DNA of 6,107 bases from an uncultured Legionella sp. (GTDB lineage Bacteria; Pseudomonadota; Gammaproteobacteria; Legionellales; Legionellaceae): positions 1-6,107 of the forward strand of contig CAISKC010000276.1 in NCBI GenBank assembly GCA_903885895.1. The letters run 5' to 3'. The notes beneath the pieces are model-generated. The model was not told the origin of the DNA, made no database searches, and saw only the letters and a list, made by a program, of their open reading frames with translations. The translations under genes were made by a program, and so were the position numbers. Of the stretch, positions 1 through 5,322 are shown piece by piece; the stretch's first letter is position 1; the number at the start of each line of letters is the position of its first letter.

Positions 1-1047
1 CTCTCGTTTGACATATAATTTTGCCATTTTTTTCATAGTAACCAGCTCTGACTGCTTACTAACTGCGTACGCTGAAAAAGCGTCTTCTGTCTCTTTTTTA
101 AGATCTGTCTCGAATTGCCCAAGATTACAATCAAAAGCATCTATCAAATTGTCATTAAGATGAAGATAGCGTTGCCATATATAGCAAAGAAGATACAAAT
201 AGGTTTGTTCTGTTTTTAATCTCTTGCGTAAATCATGAATAGTATAATAATCAACGAGACTCGCATAATATTGAACATTTTTATGAGACAGGTTCAACTT
301 TGGCAATAATGAATTGGCCAATAGATACAAAGGTTTTATCAAATGCAGTTTTTCACGTTCAGCCGCCATCATTCTCGGTTTGAAATCTTTGGCATCTTGT
401 TTCAAATCAGCAAGGTCGGATAATGTTTCACTTTTTTCTTTAGAAAGAAGTTCTTGCAAAGAGGATTGATCTTGTTCCGTCAAAGACTCACGAAGAATAG
501 CTGCTAATCGGTTACGTTCTGCAGTAAGAGCGCCGCTAACAATTGTTTGTAATGTTGTATATTTAGGCCGAATAATTTTTTTCTCTTTTAAAAATCCAAG
601 CAATTCAATAACAATAAATTGTGGGTTGATATCCCGACGTAAAATTTGATGCACTTGCTCATATAATAACGGGTCAAGTTCCTTTGACCACTGCCGGTAA
701 CTAAAATGTGCTGCAATAGCATGGCATTGATCGTAATGCTGATGTTTTGTAAGAGGGGCTAGGTTAAAAGGTTCTCCAGGAAAATATTGTTGCATAACAA
801 AATCAATATCTTCCTGAACCTCATCCCAATCAAATCGAAAAAACATATGTTTGGCTTTAAAATAACCAATTTGGATGGCGCAATATACTCTGAGTGATAA
901 ATTCGAACGACCGCGTGCTAACGCTTGCTCTTCGGAGGTAAGATTGAGATACAGCAATCTTTGGTCGTCATCAAAATCAGGCAATTCATACAGAGCAGCT
1001 TGTTCTGCCTCTGAAAGAATCGTTAATTGCATATTAGTTGCTGACAT
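1..1047 (-). CDS. tnpA: Tn3-family transposase TnpA, N-terminal part (runs off left edge)
   Basis: This frame is open for 349 codons from an ATG at 1047 to the window edge, so only the N-terminal third or so of a roughly 1000-residue protein is present. The beginning (residues about 8-95, with LTILSEAEQAALYELP, LTSEEQALARGR and an IQIGYFKAK segment) matches from memory the DUF4158 domain, the DNA-binding N-terminus of many Tn3-family transposases that recognises the terminal inverted repeats. Residues 180-260 are helical and charged, as expected for the linker region. The catalytic DDE domain lies outside the window, so activity cannot be judged. TnpA performs replicative transposition, giving cointegrates that need a separate recombinase, and the divergent recombinase gene at 1218 fits that role. 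The start is preceded by only a weak AAGA-type ribosome site. A second ATG five codons in is possible. The family call is firm. Confidence 0.9.
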   Translation of the reverse strand, partial: MSATNMQLTILSEAEQAALYELPDFDDDQRLLYLNLTSEEQALARGRSNLSLRVYCAIQIGYFKAKHMFFRFDWDEVQEDIDFVMQQYFPGEPFNLAPLTKHQHYDQCHAIAAHFSYRQWSKELDPLLYEQVHQILRRDINPQFIVIELLGFLKEKKIIRPKYTTLQTIVSGALTAERNRLAAILRESLTEQDQSSLQELLSKEKSETLSDLADLKQDAKDFKPRMMAAEREKLHLIKPLYLLANSLLPKLNLSHKNVQYYASLVDYYTIHDLRKRLKTEQTYLYLLCYIWQRYLHLNDNLIDAFDCNLGQFETDLKKETEDAFSAYAVSKQSELVTMKKMAKLYVKRE

Positions 1048-1090
1048 GAAATAAAATTCTTAACCGAATCTTAGGGTGGTATACTACTAA

Positions 1091-1204
1091 AAACTTTCCC
1101 TAAAGCATATCTTTATCGGAAAGATTGAAAATTGAACCTCAATCAATAAGCGGGTTATTAGTCGATTGCGAAATGAAGACCAAACATCATTTTCAGGAAA
1201 GTTT
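1091..1204. repeat. 9-bp perfect inverted repeat enclosing 96 bp in the divergent intergenic region
   Basis: AAACTTTCC at 1091-1099 is the exact reverse complement of GGAAAGTTT at 1196-1204. The left copy is also the outer arm of the core-site candidate at 1094-1123. Inverted repeats of 9 bp bounding a short segment are what FimB/FimE invert at fimS, so this segment could in principle flip, although the accessory-site reading is at least as likely. The remaining 1048-1217 sequence is AT-rich, must carry the promoters of both divergent genes, and shows no promoter I would name. Confidence 0.4.
1094..1123. promoter_or_regulatory. Candidate tyrosine-recombinase core site (resolution site) between tnpA and recombinase
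   Basis: The sequence holds two inverted arms around a 5-nt centre: CTTTCC-C-TAAAG (1094-1105), CATAT (1106-1110), then CTTTA-TC-GGAAAG (1111-1123). All 11 arm positions outside the 1- versus 2-nt connector match. About 30 bp, with two 12-13 bp inverted arms and a short spacer, is the usual size and layout of a tyrosine-recombinase core site such as the IRS of Tn4430 TnpI. The arm motif recurs as GGAAAG at 1196-1201, next to the recombinase start, as accessory sites do in Tn4430. The function is inferred. The dyad could instead be an operator controlling the divergent genes. Confidence 0.45.
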
Positions 1205-1799
1205 ATAAAATAAGATTATGAAACCACCTAAAAAAGTTAAAAATAGTGCTAGGCGAGTTCGTGAACATTTGAATTCCGCGGAGATTGACAAATTAATGCA
1301 AGCTGCAAAAAATACTGGTCGACACGGTTTGCGTGATGCCACTATGATTTTGATGGCTTTTCGGCATGGATTACGAGTTTCAGAATTGGTATCTCTACGC
1401 TGGTCACATGTTGATTTAAAGCATGGGCTCTTATATGTAGTCCGTTTAAAAAATGGCATGGCCTCTCAACATCCATTATTTGGGCCAGAATTACGAGCGC
1501 TTCGGCAACTACAACGCAACTATCCAGATACAGATTATATTTTTATGAGTGAACGAGGCTCGCCAATGACGCCAGACACATTTCGTAAAATCATTGCAAG
1601 AGCTGGCGAAACGGCTAAACTTGGACTACCAATCCATCCACATATGCTTAGACATTCTACTGGATTTAAATTAGCTAACGATGGGCGTGATACTCGCAGC
1701 ATTCAGCATTATTTAGGGCATAAAAATATTCAACATACCGTGAGATACACAGAGATTGCTTCCATACGGTTCAAAGAGTTTTGGAGTGATTGAACCTCA
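1131..1799. repeat. 11-bp direct repeats flanking the recombinase gene
   Basis: ATTGAACCTCA occurs at 1131-1141 and again at 1789-1799, where it overlaps the recombinase stop codon. The first copy is also a small palindrome, ATTGA-ACC-TCAAT (1131-1143), beside the recombination-site candidate. In addition, TTAGGGTG (1071-1078) is inverted as CACCCTAA at 1798-1805. These repeats bracket the gene and might be recombinase binding sites, or they may be chance in AT-rich DNA. Confidence 0.3.
1218..1793 (+). CDS. FimB/FimE-type tyrosine recombinase (probable cointegrate resolvase)
   Basis: This 191-residue protein is a catalytic-domain-only tyrosine recombinase. It resembles E. coli FimB/FimE along its length: RLKNG followed by HPL, IHPHMLRHS, DTRSIQ-YLGHKNI-HTV-YT, and a closing RF--FW. 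The catalytic set is complete: Arg53 in GLRVSEL, Lys78 in RLKNG, His142 and Arg145 in HPHMLRHS, His168 in LGHKN, and the nucleophile Tyr177 in RYTEI. There is no N-terminal SAM-like core-binding domain of the kind found in XerC/D or TnpI, which is normal for the FimB type. The lysine-rich start has a weak AAGA ribosome site. The gene is divergent from the Tn3 transposase with 170 bp between them, so I infer that it resolves Tn3 cointegrates. A DNA invertase acting on a nearby switch is the alternative. The fold and activity class are certain, the role is not. Confidence 0.9.
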   Translation: MKPPKKVKNSARRVREHLNSAEIDKLMQAAKNTGRHGLRDATMILMAFRHGLRVSELVSLRWSHVDLKHGLLYVVRLKNGMASQHPLFGPELRALRQLQRNYPDTDYIFMSERGSPMTPDTFRKIIARAGETAKLGLPIHPHMLRHSTGFKLANDGRDTRSIQHYLGHKNIQHTVRYTEIASIRFKEFWSD

Positions 1800-1833
1800 C
1801 CCTAAAAAACAAAAATCGATTAACGCATTAATA

Positions 1834-1862
1834 TTGCGTATCATTTATTTTTAACATAGAAT
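1834..1862 (+). promoter_or_regulatory. Candidate sigma70 promoter, with PmrA-box-like sequence, for the gene at 1892
   Basis: TTGCGT (1834-1839) and TAGAAT (1857-1862) stand 17 nt apart. The -10 matches TATAAT at 5 of 6 positions and the -35 is weaker at 3 of 6. Transcription would start near 1869, leaving a short leader of about 22 nt before the ATG at 1892. Overlapping the -35, ATTAATATT (1827-1835) differs at one position from cTTAATatT, the published PmrA recognition sequence of L. pneumophila effector genes, and ACGCA/TGCGT (1823-1827, 1835-1839) forms a small dyad around it. An activator could compensate for the poor -35. In an AT-rich genome the box match alone is weak evidence. Confidence 0.4.
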
Positions 1863-1891
1863 TTGTCCAAATTTTACATTTGGAGATATTG

Positions 1892-2494
1892 ATGAAATTT
1901 AATGTAATGGAGCTGCAGTACAAAAGTGAAGCTGAGATACGAACGCAGTTTTCATCTGTTCCAAGAACGGCACAATTTATAGTGCTATCCGGGATGTTTA
2001 TTGGATTTGATACAGCTTACTCTATTCCCAAAGCACTACCATCGTTAGCTAGTCAGGTTGCACACGTAAAATTTGTGGTTGAACCCATGTGGGAGCATCC
2101 GCCCAAGAGAAGAGGAAATCAAAAATTTGCCACAGGTGGTTTTTGGAGTGATGGACGAAGTCATCAAGGATTTGGTGAAATATTAGGACCTTGTTTTGCA
2201 GCACTTCCTTCAACTGTAAAATCCATATGCATAGGTTTTACTGAACGTCTTTCTCAAGAAGCATTGCAGAAATTGGCGACTATTTTAGAACAAAATTTAG
2301 CTGAAAGTGTTTCAGTTGTAAACGTACACTCAGTTACGTGTGATGCGAGCATTTTTGCCAGAGTAAGGAGTAATGTTCGCATACATAGCGGAACTCCGTT
2401 GGAGCAGAAAGAGCCTCCAGCTTCTAGTTCTTATGATAATTCAAGTTACGATGACGTAAGTGAAGACGATGATGCAAAATGTAGAATAATGTAG
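1892..2494 (+). CDS. Putative secreted effector with C-terminal CaaX box and LRR-like segments
   Basis: I do not recognise this 200-residue protein as a named gene. The ATG at 1892 is chosen over the TTG at 1880 because GGAG (1882-1885) sits 6 nt before the ATG and overlaps the TTG frame. Residues 45-62 (IPKALPSLASQVAHVKF) and 99-117 (FAALPSTVKSICIGF, followed by LSQEALQKLATIL) look like degenerate Legionella-type leucine-rich repeats. From about 167 the protein becomes low-complexity: proline and serine, tyrosine-aspartate pairs, then SEDDDAK. It ends Cys197-Arg-Ile-Met. That is a CaaX box, with Ile at a2 and Met at X, which favours farnesyltransferase of a eukaryotic host. Bacteria have no protein prenylation, and several Legionella Dot/Icm effectors use such endings to anchor in host membranes. 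The acidic tail fits a Dot/Icm C-terminal signal. There is no signal peptide or membrane segment. It appears monocistronic. That the gene is real is likely; the effector role is inferred. Confidence 0.7.
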   Translation: MKFNVMELQYKSEAEIRTQFSSVPRTAQFIVLSGMFIGFDTAYSIPKALPSLASQVAHVKFVVEPMWEHPPKRRGNQKFATGGFWSDGRSHQGFGEILGPCFAALPSTVKSICIGFTERLSQEALQKLATILEQNLAESVSVVNVHSVTCDASIFARVRSNVRIHSGTPLEQKEPPASSSYDNSSYDDVSEDDDAKCRIM

Positions 2495-2503
2495 AGTATT
2501 TAA

Positions 2504-2525
2504 AAAGAAACCCATCAGTTTCTTT
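2504..2525 (+). repeat. Small AT-rich hairpin after the CaaX gene
   Basis: AAAGAAAC (2504-2511) and GTTTCTTT (2518-2525) form an 8-bp perfect stem with a 6-nt loop, 9 nt after the stop codon of the preceding gene. The stem has only two GC pairs, so it is a poor terminator on its own. It may protect the mRNA 3' end or be fortuitous. Confidence 0.3.
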
Positions 2526-2541
2526 ATGCCCAACTATTATT

Positions 2542-2587
2542 TATTCAGCACCTTTCAAGTAAGTGGATCCCTATAAGGTGCTGAATA
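2542..2587 (+). terminator. Hairpin with 13-bp perfect stem, probable terminator of the CaaX gene
   Basis: TATTCAGCACCTT (2542-2554) and AAGGTGCTGAATA (2575-2587) are exact reverse complements separated by a 20-nt loop that contains the palindrome GGATCC. The hairpin begins 47 nt past the stop at 2494 and is followed by TTTAT rather than a strong T-run. Position and stem strength suggest a terminator. The large loop is unusual for an intrinsic terminator, so a dispersed palindromic repeat is an alternative. Confidence 0.5.
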
Positions 2588-2645
2588 TTTATCTCGGTTA
2601 AATCATCATACTTAATGCGTATTTAGATCAAACCGGTATTTAAAA

Positions 2646-2672
2646 ATACGAAAAAGACTGCAAACAGCCTTT
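2646..2672 (-). terminator. Intrinsic terminator of the minus-strand gene upstream of the intron
   Basis: Read on the minus strand, AAAGGCTG (2672-2665), loop TTTG and CAGTCTTT (2660-2653) form an 8-bp stem with one G-U pair, running into a T-rich tail down to 2646. It lies about 20 nt beyond the 3' end of the group II intron. In the intron-free or spliced arrangement it would sit about 25 nt after the stop codon of the gene at 5847-6107. The plus-strand reading is also followed by T-rich sequence (ATTGATTTTTATT), so it may act in both directions. The 2588-2645 stretch before it holds only AT-rich short repeats. Confidence 0.55.
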
Positions 2673-2692
2673 ATTGATTTTTATTTGTCCGG

Positions 2693-2728
2693 GTAAGTAG
2701 ATCATCGGAACTTCCCCGACAACCCCTC
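2693..2728 (-). ncRNA. Group II intron domain VI with bulged branch-point A
   Basis: On the minus strand, GAGGGGTTGTCGG (2728-2716) pairs with CCGATGATCTACTT (2708-2695) through Watson-Crick and G-U pairs around a GGAAGTT loop. The one base left unpaired is the A at 2698, the expected branch point. It is 6 nt from the proposed terminal AC, slightly closer than the usual 7-8 nt, which is why the exact 3' end remains uncertain. Confidence 0.65.
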
Positions 2729-2731
2729 GCA

Positions 2732-2765
2732 GAACGCAGCATGAATCTCTCAACTCACTGCGCTC
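2732..2765 (-). ncRNA. Group II intron domain V (catalytic hairpin)
   Basis: Exactly 34 nt fold as a canonical domain V on the minus strand. The lower stem is GAGCGCAG (2765-2758) with CTGCGTTC (2739-2732). The upper stem is TGAGTT with GATTCA, closed by a GAGA (GNRA) tetraloop. A two-base TG bulge lies on the 3' side. The AGC catalytic triad is at the second to fourth bases. It starts 3 nt after the stop codon of the intron protein gene. Confidence 0.85.
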
Positions 2766-3370
2766 CCATTAAGCAACCTTAAACATCAGCTTCCAATGTG
2801 CAAATAGTCGCGGGGACTTTTTCATGATTTTCTTGATCAATGCCCACCCTCGGTGTTTATATTTCAAGTTGTCATATTTTCTAAGCGCCCACTTTACCAA
2901 CGTTTCATTAAAGTGCTCGAGTACTGGCATCAATGCAGTCTTGTAGAATTTACCATAATAGTTAATCCAGCCCTGAAGGATGGGGTTAAGCCATTTTGCT
3001 ATGTCTATCAATTCCATATCTGTCCTATTTCGCACATTCATTTTACGTATTTTTGCATTCATGGCTACTCTGGTATCCTTTCCAACTGCCGGTAAGAAAC
3101 TTGCAAATAGTTCATTTCTCTGTACGTTTTTCGCACTTCTGGCGCGAAACTCATACCCCAGAAATTTAAAGTTTGTGTTCGGATAGCTACCCTTTCGGCG
3201 ACCATCTTTACAGTACACAATCTTAGTTTTTGTTGGATGTAGTTCTAGTTTGCATTCTTCAAACCGTAGCTTGAGCTCGACTAATAACGCCTGTGCCTCA
3301 GCTTCTGTTCTGCAGTGTGTAAGAGCATCATCGGCATATCTTGCCCACGGTTTGTTAGCATGATTGAGCG

Positions 3371-3375
3371 TCATC
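3371..3375. repeat. Left copy of 5-bp target-site duplication (TCATC)
   Basis: TCATC at 3371-3375 directly abuts the left IS end and is repeated at 4689-4693 after the right end. A 5-bp duplication is typical of the IS2 group. It shows the IS arrived by transposition and has not been rearranged since. Confidence 0.85.
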
Positions 3376-3403
3376 TGGAATGCCCCCCTCAAAAACCGGA
3401 CCA
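3376..3403 (+). repeat. Left terminal inverted repeat of the IS
   Basis: The 28-bp left end starts TGGAATGCCCC and finishes AACCGGACCA. Aligned to the right end it differs by small gaps and two mismatches, and both start with TG as in IS3-family elements. Confidence 0.8.
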
Positions 3404-3447
3404 TCTAGTCATAACTAAGAACTAGTCAAAATACTAGGAGTATGACT

Positions 3448-3846
3448 ATGATCAACGCGACAGAAATAACTGAAATAATCCACTCGACGCAGAAGCGAAA
3501 GAGATGGACAGCCTATGAGAAGCAGCAGATTGTGAATGAAACGTACCACCCTGGCGTGTCGGTATCTTTTATAGCAAGAAGACATGGATTATCGCCTAGT
3601 CAGTTATTTCAATGGAGAAAATTGATGGAGACGGGGGGATTAATCGCCATGAAAAACGAAGAAAAAGTTGTTCCAATCAGTCGAGTTAAAGAGCTAGAGC
3701 AAAGGATTCGACAGCTTGAAAGAGCGCTGGGCCGTCAAACATTAGATAACGAAATACTAAAAGAGGCGGTTAAAATTGGACGAGAAAAAAAACTAATATC
3801 GCGACAACCCTTGCCCGGATTGGACGATTTAGAGTCAGAGCTATAA
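3448..3846 (+). CDS. IS2-group OrfA (transposase DNA-binding subunit / frameshift partner)
   Basis: This protein of 132 residues resembles IS2 InsC. A helix-turn-helix at about 36-58 (GVSVSFIARRHGLSPSQLFQ) binds the IS ends. A leucine-zipper-like heptad region follows at about 82-106 (ELEQRIRQLERALG, then NEILKEAV). The frame is open from ATG 3442, but AGGAG at 3436-3440 is only 1 nt from that codon and 7 nt from the ATG at 3448, so 3448 is taken as the start. Near its end, codons 113-115 read through a run of eight A residues, where ribosomes can slip back into the OrfB frame. On its own, OrfA in this group usually acts as a repressor. The reading frame is intact. Confidence 0.9.
   Translation: MINATEITEIIHSTQKRKRWTAYEKQQIVNETYHPGVSVSFIARRHGLSPSQLFQWRKLMETGGLIAMKNEEKVVPISRVKELEQRIRQLERALGRQTLDNEILKEAVKIGREKKLISRQPLPGLDDLESEL
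3785..3792 (+). promoter_or_regulatory. Programmed -1 frameshift site (A8) joining OrfA and OrfB
   Basis: Eight consecutive A residues contain the heptamer A-AAA-AAA in the OrfA frame. A -1 slip here enters the OrfB frame, which is open without a stop from this point to 4661. The fusion would be about 404 residues, close to the IS2 OrfAB transposase. In IS2 the slip occurs at the equivalent codons. Confidence 0.75.
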
Positions 3847-3854
3847 GCAGAGCT

Positions 3855-4661
3855 TTGGAAATATCTCGTTCAAACTTAATGGAGCAACTAATAATGAAAG
3901 AATCCAAGCAAGAAACACAGCTGTCAGATGAAGAGACTTCGGTGGTTGCAGAAATAAAAGCAATTATTGATGAGCGACCAACTTACGGGTATCGAAGAGT
4001 CCAAGCCATGTTGAATCAACAAAGGAAAGTAAAAAATCTGACGCCGATTAACCATAAAAGAGTTTATCGTCTGATGGGCGTACATAACATGTTGTTGCCT
4101 AAATATGGCAGAGTCAAATTAAGTCGAACCCATACCGGGAAAGTGATGACGTTGAAGAGCAATCTGCGTTGGTGCTCCGATGGGTTCAGTATTTTGTGTG
4201 ATAACGGTGACCAAGTACACGTTGCTTTTAGCCTCGATACTTGCGACCGTGAAGCCATGCGATATATTGCTTCTACAAAAGGCATCGATGGGCAGATGAT
4301 TCGAGATTTAATGCTCGAGACTGTAGAATACCGTTTTCAGACTCAAACAACACCACAGTCTATTCAGTGGCTAACTGATAATGGTCCGGGCTATGTGGCT
4401 CATGAAACTGTGCGTTTTGGCCGGCAATTAGGACTTGCTATATGTACGACGCCACCCTATAGCCCAGAAAGTAATGGCATGGCTGAAGCCTTTGTAAAAA
4501 CGTTTAAAAGAGATTATGTTTGGGTCTCTAATACCAGCAGTGCTTTAATCGTTTTGAAACAGTTACCATCTTGGTTTAATAGCTATAACGAGACCGCTCC
4601 TCACAAAGCTCTCAAAATGCTTTCGCCAAGACAATTTATTAGATTACAATCGGCTGGCTAG
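3855..4661 (+). CDS. IS2-group OrfB (DDE transposase catalytic part)
   Basis: This is the catalytic half of the transposase. It is numbered here from a possible TTG at 3855 (268 residues), but the working product is more likely the OrfAB fusion made by the frameshift at 3785-3792. The frame is open back to that site and the upstream residues (RVRAISRALEISRSNL) still match the family. ERPTYGYRRV and HKRVYRLM precede the integrase core. The DDE residues are Asp109 (WCSDGF), Asp175 (WLTDNG) and Glu211 (NGMAEAF), the last two 35 residues apart as expected. AFVKTFKRDYV and an HKALKMLSPRQF ending complete the rve domain. A first ATG is at 3879. The stop at 4659-4661 touches the right inverted repeat. 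No defects are seen. Confidence 0.9.
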   Translation: MEISRSNLMEQLIMKESKQETQLSDEETSVVAEIKAIIDERPTYGYRRVQAMLNQQRKVKNLTPINHKRVYRLMGVHNMLLPKYGRVKLSRTHTGKVMTLKSNLRWCSDGFSILCDNGDQVHVAFSLDTCDREAMRYIASTKGIDGQMIRDLMLETVEYRFQTQTTPQSIQWLTDNGPGYVAHETVRFGRQLGLAICTTPPYSPESNGMAEAFVKTFKRDYVWVSNTSSALIVLKQLPSWFNSYNETAPHKALKMLSPRQFIRLQSAG

Positions 4662-4688
4662 TGGTCCGGTTTGATAGGGGCAATTCCA
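4662..4688 (-). repeat. Right terminal inverted repeat of the IS
   Basis: Read inward on the minus strand it begins TGGAATTGCCCCTATC and ends AACCGGACCA. It resembles the IS2 right end from memory and pairs imperfectly with 3376-3403. Confidence 0.8.
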
Positions 4689-4693
4689 TCATC
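4689..4693. repeat. Right copy of 5-bp target-site duplication (TCATC)
   Basis: This is identical to 3371-3375. Collapsing the two copies restores GAT ATG TGG ATG ACG CTC in the intron protein gene (minus strand), giving Asp-Met-Trp-Met-Thr-Leu, as expected at this position of class D maturases. Confidence 0.85.
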
Positions 4694-5322
4694 CACATAT
4701 CAAATACATAATGAAGAAATAGATTACTTAAAATTGGACTTATGACCCCGCCTTGCGGCACACCGCAAGTACGCGCAACAATATCCCCGTTGGGCATATG
4801 CATTGGAGCCTTAAGCCATCTCTCTATGTAAAGTAAAACCCATTTGTTGTTCGTATGCTTTTTAACTGCTTTCATGAGCAATGTATGATCAATGTTATCA
4901 AACAGACCTTTAATATCAAACTCCAAGATCCAGTTGTATTTCCAGCATCTTGTGCGAGTTGTAGCAATCGCATCAAGCGCTGACTTCCCTGGTCTATACC
5001 CATATGAGTCCACATGGAATATAGGCTCGACGTTTGGCTCAAAAGCTAGTTTCACGACCATTTGACCGATACGATCACTGACCGTTGGCACACCCAGCAA
5101 GCGATGACCACCTTGCTTTTTGGGTATTTGGACTCCTTTAACTGCTGGTGTAAAATAACTACCAGAACTTAAACGATTCCACAATTTATACAGATTATCC
5201 TTCCAATTCAGATCGAACGCATCTAGCGACTGCTGATCTACACCAGCAGAACCTCGATTTGCTTTCACCAATTGGTATGCCTCATACACCAGAGTTTTTG
5301 GTATATCAAAAGGTTTTGTCAT

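Larger units (their letters stand above)
3376..4688 (+). mobile_element. Complete IS3-family (IS2 group) insertion sequence, 1313 bp
   Basis: Both ends are visible: the left begins TGGAATGCCCCCC and the right, read inward, begins TGGAATTGCCCCTATC. The two ends share the GCCCC block and a TCAAA-ACCGGACCA block. Two overlapping plus-strand frames encode OrfA and OrfB, whose motifs match IS2 InsC/InsD. A perfect 5-bp duplication flanks the element. IS2-group elements move by copy-out/paste-in through a circular intermediate. Nothing in the element is visibly broken, so it is probably recent and active. It lies antisense to the intron protein gene it interrupts. Confidence 0.93.
2769..5322 (-). 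pseudogene. ltrA: Group II intron reverse transcriptase/maturase, split by an IS
   Basis: The two halves lie at 5322-4689 and 3370-2769. Joined after removing the IS and one target duplication they give 412 codons (411 residues plus stop) in frame, close to the 419 residues of RmInt1. The 5' half starts PFDIPKTLVYEAY and carries RT blocks ending in GVPQGGVISPILSNLFLHYVFDMWM, with the first catalytic Asp at 136 (FDIKGLFDNID). The 3' half resumes TLNHANKPWARYADDALTHC, with Asp225 and Asp226 of the YADD box, then the maturase X region (ILQGWINYYGKFYK, near 340) and the LFAHWKLMF ending. There is no HNH domain. AGAAGGA (5340-5334) lies 11 nt before the ATG. As it stands, the 5' half would read 16 foreign residues into the IS and stop at 4639; the 3' half lacks a natural start. 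The product is inactive. Confidence 0.9.

Noticed and set aside
1193..1459. Minus-strand open frame of 88 codons
   Set aside because: Antisense to the recombinase gene, cysteine- and arginine-rich composition typical of a shadow frame, no ribosome site.
1819..1832. Tandem PmrA half-sites (ATTAAC and ATTAAT)
   Set aside because: They are spaced 8 bp apart, not the 11 bp expected for a classic PmrA direct repeat, so only the single box at 1827 is mentioned.
1794..1870. Right terminal inverted repeat of the Tn3-family element
   Set aside because: I looked for a 38-bp end starting with GGGG (reading inward) after the recombinase gene and found none; the other end is outside the window, so no pairing test was possible.
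1880..1891. TTG start at 1880 for the CaaX protein
   Set aside because: The Shine-Dalgarno GGAG at 1882-1885 overlaps this codon and is ideally spaced for the ATG at 1892.
2853..3186. Two plus-strand open frames (2853-3095 and 2980-3186)
   Set aside because: Both are antisense to the conserved maturase region of the intron protein; hydrophobic, cysteine-rich residues arise from reading that gene backwards.
2769..3404. Stand-alone 211-codon maturase gene starting at 3404
   Set aside because: Its first residues are encoded by the IS inverted repeat; it is the 3' half of the split intron gene and not a separate gene.
3442..3447. ATG at 3442 as OrfA start
   Set aside because: AGGAG ends one base before it; the ATG at 3448 has 7-nt spacing.
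4064..4285. Minus-strand open frame of 73 codons
   Set aside because: Antisense to the transposase core of OrfB and not resembling any protein.
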